Positions 10,201-17,806 of a DNA stretch of 64,000 nt are shown in pieces. The position numbers were made by a program, and so were the translations under genes. Within the stretch, counting starts at the first letter, position 1. Every line of letters begins with the position of its first letter. The stretch lies in NCBI GenBank assembly GCA_910576335.1, contig CAJTIU010000010.1, forward strand, positions 62,001 through 126,000, read 5' to 3'. Below the pieces are notes generated by a model. That model saw nothing but the letters and a program-made list of their open reading frames with translations, made no database searches and was not told the origin of the DNA. Source of the stretch: Lachnospiraceae bacterium. Lineage in GTDB: Bacteria > Bacillota > Clostridia > Lachnospirales > Lachnospiraceae.

Positions 10201-11265
10201 GAGCGTCAGAGAGATAGTAAGGTTGGTAATACGTGGGATATTGGCTATCAGGTAGTTGCGCGTTCTAAAAATTTTGATTATGTAGAATTTCAAGATAAGA
10301 CAAGCTGGTATATTAACGAGGGTATGTTTGACAGAATTACAAATGTTCCTATATTCTATACGATGACAGGAGTAGGAGAGATTAGTAGTCAATCAAAGAA
10401 TGTTGCTGTAATTACATCCAGTAAAATAGGAGCCATGGAAGTTACAGGTACCATTGATACGGCAAATCTCGGCGAAAATGTCCGCTTTACATATTACGAT
10501 GAGGAAAAAAGAAAACACGAGGCATCCAATGTTGGTACTGGAGATACAGATGCTGTTTCAAAGCTTGGATTAAAATTCACTATGAACTGGAGCAACAATG
10601 GAATAGATTCTCAGATTCTTACACCGGATGGTACGAATTTATATATGGATACGGCTACGACAGTATATGTACAGGTAAAAGACATGTTGGGAAATCCTCG
10701 TGCAAGAACATCTGTTTCATATATGATTAAAGAACTAAACGAAACATTTGAGGAAATAAGTGCACAAACAGATAGTAAAGGTATTCTGGCTATTCCATTA
10801 GAGGCACCGGGCATGTCAGGAAAAAGTGTGATTACTTTTAATATTAATAATGATACTACGAAAGATATTACCTTGACTTATAATGACGAGAGTTCTCCCG
10901 AATTTGGACTTGCATCAGATGATCTCGCCAATAAGGTGTATGCTGTGGAAAGAGTAGGAACTAACAGATTAAAGGTGAAGTTCACAAATCAGGTGAGATT
11001 ATCGACTGTGCAGACTGGAGAATTTACATTTACACAATTGAATGATGATACAAAGTATGCTGTGACTGACTTTGAAGCAGTAAAGAATGACAATACTGCG
11101 ATTTATCTCACACTTGACCAGGATATTAAAAATCCTGGAAACGAGCACACCTTAACAATTGCATCCTGGCAGGACGATACAACAGGTGTTACATATGAAT
11201 TGCTTGACAACAATGGCAAAAAGATAACAGGCAGTAATTCATATACATTTACACCATCTAGATAA
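7210..11265 (+). CDS. large secreted Ig-like (Big_2) surface protein
   Basis: 1351 residues with a clear signal peptide (MKKSIMKRILTFVVAIAMVL, cleavage near VQAEAASA). A lysine-rich beta segment (about 30-130) resembles a Big_2 repeat; two clear Big_2 domains follow (about 138-222 and 223-309), each with the typical ATNK and GTATI/GSTSV turns; then an Ig-like segment from about 315, a long unassigned beta-rich middle, and a C-terminal FnIII/SbsC-like domain (about 1230-1351). There is no LPxTG, SLH or terminal membrane helix, so how it stays on the cell is unclear. From about 8.6 kb onward the gene is visibly more AT-rich than its neighbours, hinting at separate ancestry. ATG 7210 follows AAAGGA. 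The 178 bp before it holds no recognisable gene. Likely adhesin or structural surface protein. Confidence 0.85.
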   Translation: MKKSIMKRILTFVVAIAMVLTSAAIPSVQAEAASAKKVKSVKLKIGSSTVTNKKYTMTVGQKKKLKVTVAPKAAKKSIAFKTSKKKVAAVDKKGKITAKSAGKAKITVTVTGKNKKKVKKNVTIVVKKKSSSNNGSANREIAVTGVTAAIVPSTINVGESAQVTASVAPANATNKTLTYSSSNSAVAAVNNAGAVIGMGAGTATITVKSANGKTASVNVTVVNIPVKEIQLNTESAEVTISGTVALKTTILPENATNKAVKWMSEDETIASVSVDGVVTGHKVGSTSVYAIAEDGSNVKSSECKITVKSDSQIANGITLEVTNPYKDGEGKQYNNTVIAGKEMHVRVSVGKDGTGVGNATVALALKAAHGNLPRGFEIKSVSSSSAVTTDANGIATFAVGPTQDYSNINAFSGIWQSYTLTAKESATNAEASIPISFAAMGIREDAEGEYGALAIENNHSQVYSNIEPSDNASESDDGIYTTQKIYKDGFNGEARSLSEEYVTSQQYSTNTDSRKVYLSIEPYLALPATEENARAGDWSKDVESSSGKYTVYNDELNETTTTIVEEIPGGLEYMTLCFDKIMLSKYSVMYIDLYDLDGVLMYSKKMDVTNNSSKSPNVQIRKLGNRAGYLQVSLVSQGLVDVANEGYELKRLEGRFESGVANEANLITMKNVVKWEETSDKIGYEPTDMTLDEVEQYLPDGSKYLNGTYTYKRYIPTYPRTGNAYIEVFNADGEVKAWYLYPTVNNGRNVNVLAPNKKNNSKNIHAIQVTEKEACTKGVGTIIPDEDGNVAVIDSKMAGVTNIEATLDIPGISKEELDSIGGGILYSSVQWVNSNKSENKTPNEEFYAIEGQSVKLTAQLFAENGDETTMEDESIDFYYHDENDDLDVKLKSGDKIGGELDEDGKLINQVTVILAESRTDSNGRANLTLKGENIDFVKGIYAASEACDDVKLSVGTKSKLPKADIYWVDLGVSFMDSANEADSPIRTTTFSGAVKDIERQRDSKVGNTWDIGYQVVARSKNFDYVEFQDKTSWYINEGMFDRITNVPIFYTMTGVGEISSQSKNVAVITSSKIGAMEVTGTIDTANLGENVRFTYYDEEKRKHEASNVGTGDTDAVSKLGLKFTMNWSNNGIDSQILTPDGTNLYMDTATTVYVQVKDMLGNPRARTSVSYMIKELNETFEEISAQTDSKGILAIPLEAPGMSGKSVITFNINNDTTKDITLTYNDESSPEFGLASDDLANKVYAVERVGTNRLKVKFTNQVRLSTVQTGEFTFTQLNDDTKYAVTDFEAVKNDNTAIYLTLDQDIKNPGNEHTLTIASWQDDTTGVTYELLDNNGKKITGSNSYTFTPSR

Positions 11266-11379
11266 TAGGGAGCAAATCAGAGAAAGTACAGATTTCAGGG
11301 AAAGAGTGAGTTCCATTCCCTGTGAGGAGGTGTTGATACGGCAGTATCGAATAGTTTTACGAATGAAAAAGATGGGGAT

Positions 11380-11529
11380 ATGCAGAAGGCTGACAGTTTA
11401 ACTGGCAGTCCGTGGGATGGTCTTAATTTGCCTGAAAGACCTCCTGAGGGAACAGGGATTCCGCTTCTTACTAATATAAGTGAAATAAATAAGTTTGTTG
11501 GAGTCTGGGAAAAAGAAAAATCAAAGTAA
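11380..11529 (+). CDS. possible small ORF, unknown (49 aa)
   Basis: An open frame runs from just after a TGA at 11319 to TAA at 11527; the only ATG (11380) gives MQKADSLTGSPWDGL and so on, with a proline-rich middle and the ending WEKEKSK. The frame without ATG extends about 18 codons upstream and starts next to GAGGAGGTG, but no start codon is in register. It could be a decayed tail of a larger protein or a non-canonical small gene. A strong terminator follows 5 bp after the stop, which is the main support. The remainder of 11266-11738 holds that terminator, a fragment of the R-type repeat (11571-11600) and a leader hairpin. Confidence 0.3.
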   Translation: MQKADSLTGSPWDGLNLPERPPEGTGIPLLTNISEINKFVGVWEKEKSK

Positions 11530-11533
11530 CAGA

Positions 11534-11571
11534 AAACCAGGTCTGCACATTTATGTGCAGACCTGGTTTTT
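11534..11571 (+). terminator. intrinsic terminator
   Basis: A 15-bp perfect stem (AACCAGGTCTGCACA with its complement) with a short loop is followed by TTTTTG. It ends transcription from the Ig-like protein gene or from the small ORF before it. The stem core GGTCTGCACA resembles hairpin B of the element at 14704 (GGTCTGTGCA), so it may have been recruited from that repeat. Confidence 0.8.
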
Positions 11572-11670
11572 GTTGCGGCAGCTGGAGCGATACTCACGAC
11601 TGTATCTTACAACTCTGTAACCTTCCTGTAACCTACCAAAATACAAACCTTCAGAAAAATATGATATAGT

Positions 11671-11705
11671 TATACTCACGGCAGGTCTCATCTGCCGTGA
11701 GTATA
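11671..11705 (+). promoter_or_regulatory. 14-bp-stem leader hairpin upstream of the BceA-type gene
   Basis: TATACTCACGGCAG at 11671-11684 is exactly complementary to 11692-11705, loop GTCTCAT. No T-run follows, so it is not a plain terminator. It ends 33 bases before the ATPase start codon. Its right arm is the CTGCCGTGAG core of the R-type repeats at 39461 and 49825. Confidence 0.65.
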
Positions 11706-11738
11706 ATGAAAAGATCAAAAAAGACGGGAGTGAAATCT

Positions 11739-12506
11739 ATGTATGACAATATCCGTGTATGCGACGTAGAGAAATACTACGGAAATGATTCCAATGTAAC
11801 AAAAGCCATAGACCGTGTTAGCTTCACGGTAGAGCGCGGCGAATTCGTTGGCGTGATGGGAGCGTCAGGCTCAGGAAAGACAACGCTTCTCAACATGCTT
11901 GCCACCATTGACCGGGTGACGTCAGGACATATCTTTTATGGAGACACTGATATTACAGAGCTAAAGGATGAGAAACTGTCGGATTTCAGGAAGGAGAATC
12001 TGGGATTTGTCTTTCAGGACTATAATCTTCTGGATACGCTGACCATGGAGGAAAATATCGTGCTTGCCCTTACCATACGGAAGGAAGGAAAGGCAGAGAT
12101 TCAGCGAAAATGCGGTGAGATTATGCGGATCCTTGGTATTGAGGAGATTAAGAATAAGTTCCCCTATCAGGTGTCAGGGGGACAGAAACAGCGGTGTGCC
12201 TGCGCAAGGGCTCTTGTAAACCGCCCCCGGCTTCTTCTGGCGGATGAGCCGACAGGGGCGCTGGATTCCCGCTCGGCGCAGACGCTTCTTGAGACCTTTA
12301 CGGACATGAACCATTCTTTAAATGCTACGATTCTCATGGTAACTCATGATGCCTTTTCCGCAAGCTACTGCAGCCGGATCCTGTTTTTAAAGGACGGAAG
12401 GATTTTCCATGAGCTTGTGCGTGGGAAGAAAGAACGGAGGGTATTTCTGAATGAGATTCTGGACGTTCTGTCCCTGACAGGAGGTGAGCTTTCCGATGCT
12501 CGGTAA
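11739..12506 (+). CDS. ABC transporter ATP-binding protein (BceA-like)
   Basis: 255 residues, the usual BceA length. Walker A GASGSGKTT, Q-loop FQDYNLLDTL, signature VSGGQKQR, Walker B LLLADEPTG with catalytic Glu, and the switch His in MVTHD are all intact. I start at ATG 11739 (GGGAG at 11726-11730); an in-frame ATG at 11697 would begin inside a repeat hairpin and add 14 unusual residues. It overlaps the permease gene by 11 bp. The family pairs with a FtsX-like permease to remove or detect cell-wall peptide antibiotics at the membrane. The matching kinase/regulator pair is 7.5 kb upstream with a protease and surface protein gene between them. Confidence 0.93.
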   Translation: MYDNIRVCDVEKYYGNDSNVTKAIDRVSFTVERGEFVGVMGASGSGKTTLLNMLATIDRVTSGHIFYGDTDITELKDEKLSDFRKENLGFVFQDYNLLDTLTMEENIVLALTIRKEGKAEIQRKCGEIMRILGIEEIKNKFPYQVSGGQKQRCACARALVNRPRLLLADEPTGALDSRSAQTLLETFTDMNHSLNATILMVTHDAFSASYCSRILFLKDGRIFHELVRGKKERRVFLNEILDVLSLTGGELSDAR

Positions 12507-14634
12507 ACTTGCAGTCAGAAATGTAAAGCGTTCCGCAAAAGATTATCTTGTGTATGTGATTACCATGATGCTGGTTACGGCTCTGATGTTTGCCTTTAAC
12601 AGCATTTTATTCTCTCCGGATATCCGCAGACGGATTGATATGGCGGGAATCATGACAGCAATGATCGGACTTGCCACATTTTTCATTGTAATAATTGTTG
12701 CATGGCTCATTAACTATATGGTACGGTTCATGCTGGAAAAGAGGAGCCGCGAATTCGGGACCTATCTGCTTCTCGGAATGAAGAAGAAGGAGATCGCGCG
12801 CCTCTACATGCGGGAAAATGTGATTATGGGAATGGGGGCATTTATTGCAGGGATGGCCATGGGAGTGCTACTGCAGCAGATGATTATGGCAGTGCTCTAC
12901 ACCATGCTCCAGGAAAATTATCACCTGAAGCTGCAGTTCAACCGATGGTGTATTCTGATGACAGTATGCTGCTATGGGGGCTGCTACGTTCTGGCGCTTT
13001 TCAGGTGCAAACGAAGATTTAAGAAAATGAATATCCGGGACCTTATGGATGCAGGAAATAAAAATGAAGAAGTGAAGGAATCCCATGAGCGTGTGAAGCA
13101 GTGGCTTCTTCCCCTGTCCCTGGTATTTCTGATTTTCTTCGGAGTATGGCTGTTTTTCGGCGCTGCTTTGTTTGGCGGATGGAACGGCGGGACGGTAATC
13201 GGCTTCCTTGTTGGACTTATCCTGGTTATTTATCTTTTTTACATCGGGCTGTCCTCCTTTATCATTTGCTATATCAGACGGGGAGGAGCGCTGATCTACA
13301 AGGGGCAGAATCTGTTTTTACTCCGGCAGCTTTCCTCGAAGATCAGGACCATGTGGTTTACCATGGGGACACTGACCTCTCTCTTTACCATTGCCTTTTT
13401 AGGATGCACGGTGGCAATGATGTTCAGTGATTACCAGAGCAAGGCATTAGAAGACAAGTTCCCGTTCGATGTACAGATAAACAGTCCGGATGTGGAATAT
13501 GATTTTTCGGAGGAGATTCAGATTTTGAACGAGTACACAGAGGTAAAGGATATTTACCCCTATTATATCTGTGAAAATGGGACAGACCAGGTAAATGTAT
13601 GGCTTCGTACTCACTTAAGATGCTTTGGAACAATGTACAGAAAAGGCGGAAAAGAAGACGCAGAGGCTGATCTTGAAAAGATCCGGAATACAGATGACGG
13701 CTCCTACTGCCGCTTTGATACCTATATGAAGCTTTCAGATTATAATTATCTGCGGAAAATGCTGGGTTATCAGGAGATATCTTTAAAGGCAGATGAGTAT
13801 GCACTTCACATAAAAAACAGAGTATACAGGGAGACCGGGGATTTTGCAGGGCATCTTACCGTGGAAGGAGATGCGGGTGAGCTGAAATTCGCAGGATACC
13901 ATATGGAGTCCTTTTCCCAGGACGGACACAATGGCGGGGACTATGTGATTGTGGTTCCGGATGAAAGCGCCGGGAATCTGCGTCCATATTATAAAGAACT
14001 TGTGGCAGATCTCAAAGGCAGGGCGCCGGCCGGACTGGCAGACAGGCTGGATGATATCGGAAGAGATGATGAGGTTTACGGTCATCTTGATATGGCAGGA
14101 GATTTGGATGATGAAATAGAAGAGGATGAAGAAATGGTGCCAAATTCCTGTTTTGGTACTGATCAGATTATCGTTTATGCTGCGGTCAATCTGGTAAGGG
14201 ATAATCTGATCCCGGAGGTGAAGTATATGCTGTCAGCTATTGTATTCCCATGCTTTTACCTGGGATTTGTATTTGTGTGCGTGGCTCTTACTGTACTGTC
14301 TGTGCAGCAGCTCAGTGACTCGGCAAAATATAAGTTCCGCTATGACATACTCCGTAAAATCGGACTCCGTAAAAACGAGGTGGCGGCAGCAGTCGCAAAG
14401 CAGCTATTCTTATATTACCTCTGTCCGGCAGTTTTTGCAGCAGGGATAGCAGGAACAGTCGCTATATTTATCAGCGGAAAATTTATCTTTTACACAGGAA
14501 TTTCAACATCTGTTTTTCAATATTTTGGAGTTTCCTTCCTGTTGTTTTTTGGAATTTATGGTCTCTATTTTGCTGCAACTTACGCAGGCTTTCAGAGGAA
14601 TATTACTTTACACACAAGGTATGAATTGTTATAA
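12496..14634 (+). CDS. FtsX-family ABC permease (BceB-like)
   Basis: About 712 residues. One N-terminal helix, three more by about residue 170, a helix group near 195-285, and a large soluble extracellular domain (about 310-570) followed by three C-terminal helices gives the ten-helix BceB layout. The N-terminal MLGKLAVRNVKRSAKDYLVY is typical of the family. The extracellular domain is thought to bind the antibiotic or its lipid II-cycle complex and to signal to the BceS kinase. The ATG at 12496 sits 11 bases after AGGAGG and inside the ATPase gene's end; a GTG at 12484 would add four residues. The pair forms an operon that ends before the repeat at 14704. Confidence 0.92.
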   Translation: MLGKLAVRNVKRSAKDYLVYVITMMLVTALMFAFNSILFSPDIRRRIDMAGIMTAMIGLATFFIVIIVAWLINYMVRFMLEKRSREFGTYLLLGMKKKEIARLYMRENVIMGMGAFIAGMAMGVLLQQMIMAVLYTMLQENYHLKLQFNRWCILMTVCCYGGCYVLALFRCKRRFKKMNIRDLMDAGNKNEEVKESHERVKQWLLPLSLVFLIFFGVWLFFGAALFGGWNGGTVIGFLVGLILVIYLFYIGLSSFIICYIRRGGALIYKGQNLFLLRQLSSKIRTMWFTMGTLTSLFTIAFLGCTVAMMFSDYQSKALEDKFPFDVQINSPDVEYDFSEEIQILNEYTEVKDIYPYYICENGTDQVNVWLRTHLRCFGTMYRKGGKEDAEADLEKIRNTDDGSYCRFDTYMKLSDYNYLRKMLGYQEISLKADEYALHIKNRVYRETGDFAGHLTVEGDAGELKFAGYHMESFSQDGHNGGDYVIVVPDESAGNLRPYYKELVADLKGRAPAGLADRLDDIGRDDEVYGHLDMAGDLDDEIEEDEEMVPNSCFGTDQIIVYAAVNLVRDNLIPEVKYMLSAIVFPCFYLGFVFVCVALTVLSVQQLSDSAKYKFRYDILRKIGLRKNEVAAAVAKQLFLYYLCPAVFAAGIAGTVAIFISGKFIFYTGISTSVFQYFGVSFLLFFGIYGLYFAATYAGFQRNITLHTRYELL

Positions 14635-14703
14635 TGTAAGCACAAAAACAGCAGGTCAGCAATACTTTATAACAGAGGCTGATGATAGATAGAAAGAATG
14701 AAG

Positions 14704-14835
14704 GTAACTACTCAGCAGGTCTGTGCATTTACTGCACAGACCGTAAGAAAGTGATTCAGGAGTGCAAAAATCCCATTGCCGAAGGCAATTTCAAATGGAT
14801 TTTTGCATGTAACTGTGAAGGTACTGAGCAGTTAC
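14704..14835 (-). repeat. structured element E, copy 2 (132 bp, minus strand)
   Basis: Read on the minus strand: left arm GTAACTGCTCAG, proximal complement CAGTTAC, hairpin A (TGCAAAAATC/GATTTTTGCA enclosing CATTTGAA and ATTGCC-TTC-GGCAAT), the linker TTCTTACG, hairpin B (GGTCTGTGCA/TGCACAGACC, loop GTAAA), and a distal complement CTGAGTAGTTAC. Same order as copies at 4699 and 36230 with different stem bases. An ORF drawn through it (14682-14900) is not a convincing gene. It fills most of the gap between the ABC permease and HAD genes. Confidence 0.82.
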
Positions 14836-14896
14836 GAATGAAGGATGTTACTGGTCACGAAGTGAACAGTAAAGAATTTGATAAGAAGGAGCTGCA

Positions 14897-15604
14897 ATGA
14901 AGGTATACGATACATTTTTCTTTGATCTGGATGGAACAATTACGGATTCTGCCCCTGGCATTACGAATTCTGTTGTCTACGCACTAAAAAAATACGGTAT
15001 TGAGGAGAAGGATTACGTGAAGCTGTGCAAGTTCATCGGTCCACCCCTTACCGTTTCCTTCCAGGAACTCTACGGATTTTCCAGGGAACAGTCCCAGGAA
15101 GCTGTGAAATATTACAGGGAATATTACGCAGATAAGGGAATATTTGAAAACAGTGTCTACGATGGATTCGAAGAGGTGGCAGGGAAGCTTAAGAAAAGTG
15201 GAAAAAGACTTGTAGTAGCCACTTCAAAGCCAGAGCCCTTTGCAAGAAAGATTATTGATTATTTCGCCCTGACTCCTTACTTTGATTATGTGGCGGGGAT
15301 GGAACTTGACGGCGGCAGGGGAACAAAAACAGAAGTCATTCGCTATGCCCTCAGGGAGTGTGGGATAAAAGATAGGGCAACAGTTCTTATGGTAGGTGAC
15401 CGTGAGCATGATGTGATCGGGGCAAGAGAAGCCGGAATAGACTGTCTTGGGGTACTGTATGGTTTTGGAACCCGGGAAGAGCTTGAAAAAGCAGGTGCTG
15501 TGTATATTGCAGAAAGTGTAGAGGATATTTTGCATCCTGAGGAGTTACGAGCCGCGGATCAGGAATGCGTGGATCCAGGCTTATGCCCGTATGAAAATGT
15601 ATGA
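14897..15604 (+). CDS. HAD-superfamily phosphatase (phosphoglycolate phosphatase-like)
   Basis: 235 residues. HAD motif I FFDLDGTITDS with nucleophile and acid aspartates, motif II Thr/Ser in VVATSKPEP, a lysine in the same segment, and motif III VGDREHDVIGA. The alpha-helical cap between residues 20 and 85 (type C1) fits Gph/PgmB-like enzymes acting on small phosphorylated metabolites in the cytoplasm. ATG 14897 follows AAGGAGCTGCA. Sixteen bases separate it from the SGNH hydrolase gene, so the two probably share a transcript, although no functional link is evident. Substrate cannot be read from sequence. Confidence 0.9.
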   Translation: MKVYDTFFFDLDGTITDSAPGITNSVVYALKKYGIEEKDYVKLCKFIGPPLTVSFQELYGFSREQSQEAVKYYREYYADKGIFENSVYDGFEEVAGKLKKSGKRLVVATSKPEPFARKIIDYFALTPYFDYVAGMELDGGRGTKTEVIRYALRECGIKDRATVLMVGDREHDVIGAREAGIDCLGVLYGFGTREELEKAGAVYIAESVEDILHPEELRAADQECVDPGLCPYENV

Positions 15605-15619
15605 CTGCCAGGTGATTTT

Positions 15620-16624
15620 ATGAGTATGAAAAGAAATATCAGAACCTGCAGAAGCGTTCTGGCCTGCCTGTTCCTGATACTGACCTGTATGTCGGTTTTT
15701 ACTGTCCAGGCAGAGGAAAAGGTTTTCTGTGCGGCTTACGGCGACAGCATAGCAAAGGGATATTCGGGGCGGAAGAAGGAGGATCTTAGAAGCTATCCTG
15801 AGCTTCTGGCAGATGAGGTGTCAGGGAAGACAGGGATTCCTTCGGAATGCGTGAAGCATGCCAGAAACGGGCTAGATTCGCGGCGGCTTAATTCTGAGAT
15901 TCTTAGTACGGATGAAGCGGCAAAGGACATGGAGAGGGCAGATATTATTACTCTCACAATTGGGGCAAATGACTTGATGATTGAGCTTAAAGAGGCGGCG
16001 CAGGAGGTCCTGGGAACAGAACGCAGATTCGTGAGCGCCTACGATGCAATGGATACGCTTATGGAAGGAGTGGAGGGGAATCCGCTGCTTATCATGCGGA
16101 TCCTGGATGTGCTGAATAACTGGGATTATCATACCTTCGAGGAACAGTGGGTGGCTGCCATGAGGACATTTGCACAGTACAGGAAGGATACTTCCCAGAT
16201 GATCGTGACAAATATCTATAATCCTGTGGGGATGTTTGAGCTTCCAGGAACCATTAACGAGATCTTAGAGGATATTATCCTGAATATGAATGAGATCATG
16301 TACCGGTACGCCCAGGAGTATGATTACCATGTAATTGATCTTTTTACGTCAGATATCTGTGACCATCTCCAGGATGACGGTCTGCATCCGGACCAGAAGG
16401 GGCAGGGGATAATCGCCGCGCTGGCAGAAAAGAAGATTGATACCGGGCGTTTCATGGGAAAACCGGAAAAGGAGATTCAGAAAGAAACCGCGCCCCAGAG
16501 AACCGGACGGCGAAGGTTCAGTCTGTTTACCATCCTTGGGCCTGGGCCTATTGCAGCGGTCGCTGCCGCTGCAATGCTCGCAGGTATGACCGTATGGTGG
16601 AGAGTCAGGAGAAAGAGGGCGTAA
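15620..16624 (+). CDS. secreted, C-terminally anchored SGNH/GDSL hydrolase
   Basis: 334 residues. N-terminal signal peptide (hydrophobic core LACLFLILTCMSVF, cleavage near VQAEE). Block I has AAYGDSIAKG with the nucleophile Ser, block III TIGANDL with the Gly/Asn oxyanion residues, and block V DGLHPDQKG with catalytic Asp and His. A C-terminal helix (about residues 305-328) followed by RVRRKRA would hold the enzyme on the outer face of the membrane. The family cleaves ester bonds, commonly acetyl groups on polysaccharide or lipids. It is co-directional with the HAD gene 16 bp upstream and faces the convergent gene at 16687. Confidence 0.88.
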   Translation: MSMKRNIRTCRSVLACLFLILTCMSVFTVQAEEKVFCAAYGDSIAKGYSGRKKEDLRSYPELLADEVSGKTGIPSECVKHARNGLDSRRLNSEILSTDEAAKDMERADIITLTIGANDLMIELKEAAQEVLGTERRFVSAYDAMDTLMEGVEGNPLLIMRILDVLNNWDYHTFEEQWVAAMRTFAQYRKDTSQMIVTNIYNPVGMFELPGTINEILEDIILNMNEIMYRYAQEYDYHVIDLFTSDICDHLQDDGLHPDQKGQGIIAALAEKKIDTGRFMGKPEKEIQKETAPQRTGRRRFSLFTILGPGPIAAVAAAAMLAGMTVWWRVRRKRA

Positions 16625-16686
16625 AATGTTGAAAAACAGTACCTGGCTGTCAGGCTGTTTCGTATATAGATGCCATTAAGTATCCA

Positions 16687-17214
16687 TTAGGAGAATGTAT
16701 ATGTAGCATGTTGGCGTCTATATGTGTCGTTGTCCTTCTGCCTCAAGTCTCTTTCTACCTGTGCCAATTTTGCTTTCAAAGCATCCACTTTGGTTTCATC
16801 TGTTTCCCTGTTGATCTGCTTCTCCAACTCTTGTTTCTGTTTTTTCAGTTTTTCGATCTCGCGGTCAACCTTATCGGTATTGCAGGTGCAGCTTTTCGCC
16901 TTTTTGTCAGAGCCGCTTTTTTCCGGTTCTTCTGCACCCTTGTTCCGGTCAGAGGCATCGGGAGCATTCGAGGCATCCTCTGCCCGCCCAGGGTCATCGA
17001 AATAGATTTTGGGATTGCCGTCCCCGTCCTTACCAGGCCGGTAATGCCCTGACGGTTCCGGTTTTTCCTCCGGAACATATTCATCCATCACAGGCCTTTG
17101 ACGGCGCTCCAAGGTTTCATCTTCGGGCCGCCGGATTTTTTTCGGTTCATCTACACCGGCAATCGGCACAGAGGGTTGCGCCGCGCCAGAACTTATTCCA
17201 GAAATAAGTTGCAT
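16687..17214 (-). CDS. hypothetical protein, disordered with C-terminal coiled coil
   Basis: 175 residues from ATG 17214 preceded by GGAGG at a normal distance; a TTG five codons upstream is less likely. The N-terminal two thirds is rich in Pro, Glu, Asp, Lys and Arg and looks unstructured; a CTCN motif near residue 113 could bind metal or be redox active; residues about 118-160 form a strong heptad coiled coil (IEKLKKQKQELEKQI). No signal peptide or membrane helix. I do not recognise a named family; it may be a scaffold or flagellum/spore-type adaptor. It is transcribed towards the SGNH hydrolase gene and stands alone. Confidence 0.7.
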   Translation of the reverse strand: MQLISGISSGAAQPSVPIAGVDEPKKIRRPEDETLERRQRPVMDEYVPEEKPEPSGHYRPGKDGDGNPKIYFDDPGRAEDASNAPDASDRNKGAEEPEKSGSDKKAKSCTCNTDKVDREIEKLKKQKQELEKQINRETDETKVDALKAKLAQVERDLRQKDNDTYRRQHATYTFS

Positions 17215-17333
17215 GATATATTCCTCCAATCCACATAATAGGTAGCTGATATTGCTATCATCAGTTTACCTCGCAAAAAAAAGCATTTCAAGACCTTTGT
17301 ATTGAAAGGCTCTCTGTATGTAATGAAAGGTTA

Positions 17334-17783
17334 CTATTCACGGCGATATATAAAGTTTTCCTCTCTTCTTTGAACCTCTGCAATTAACAGGGGCTGTATC
17401 TGTGGGTATGTCAATGCATCTGGCAATTCGTTAAACAGCCGGACTTTTTCCATCTCGCTGTGGAGTTCTTTTTCGAAGCGTTTAATATCGGCAAAATAGA
17501 GCATGCCGTATGTCTCGTCTCCTGATTCGTTTACTCTGTTTTTTCCGGTAACGGAATATACGCATACTGGCTTCATGTCAAACAGTACGGCTCCCGTCTC
17601 TTCCCGTAATTCTCTTTCAGCCGTCCCAAGGATTGTCTCACCCTCTTCCCTGTGCCCGCCCGGCACTTCATAGGTATCTCTTTCCCGGTGTTTGCAAAAC
17701 ACCCATTTTCCACATGATTTTGAAACAATCACTGCAAATTTTAACAGGCTGTCCTCCGCCTGCTCATAAAATTTTACTTGCAT
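17334..17783 (-). CDS. Nudix hydrolase
   Basis: 149 residues. The Nudix box is complete: GGHREEGE followed by RELREETGA, giving the Gly-x5-Glu and Arg-Glu-x2-Glu-Glu metal site that hydrolyses nucleoside diphosphate derivatives. The start ATG 17783 has AAGGAGGG upstream on the minus strand. The last codons and stop (CCGTGAATAGTAAC read on the minus strand) are identical to the distal arm of the structured element at 4829-4842, so the C-terminus appears to have been rewritten by repeat sequence. It is 23 bp from the DUF2971 gene and likely co-transcribed with it. Substrate unknown; the N-terminal VIVSKSCGKWVFCKH is typical of MutT-like proteins. Confidence 0.9.
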   Translation of the reverse strand: MQVKFYEQAEDSLLKFAVIVSKSCGKWVFCKHRERDTYEVPGGHREEGETILGTAERELREETGAVLFDMKPVCVYSVTGKNRVNESGDETYGMLYFADIKRFEKELHSEMEKVRLFNELPDALTYPQIQPLLIAEVQRREENFIYRRE

Positions 17784-17806
17784 AAGTACGTCCCTCCTTT
17801 CACCGG

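Noticed and set aside
14682-14900. 72-aa ORF between the ABC permease and HAD genes
   Set aside because: It runs straight through both hairpins of the structured element on the opposite strand; its codons are repeat sequence and there is no independent ribosome binding site of note.
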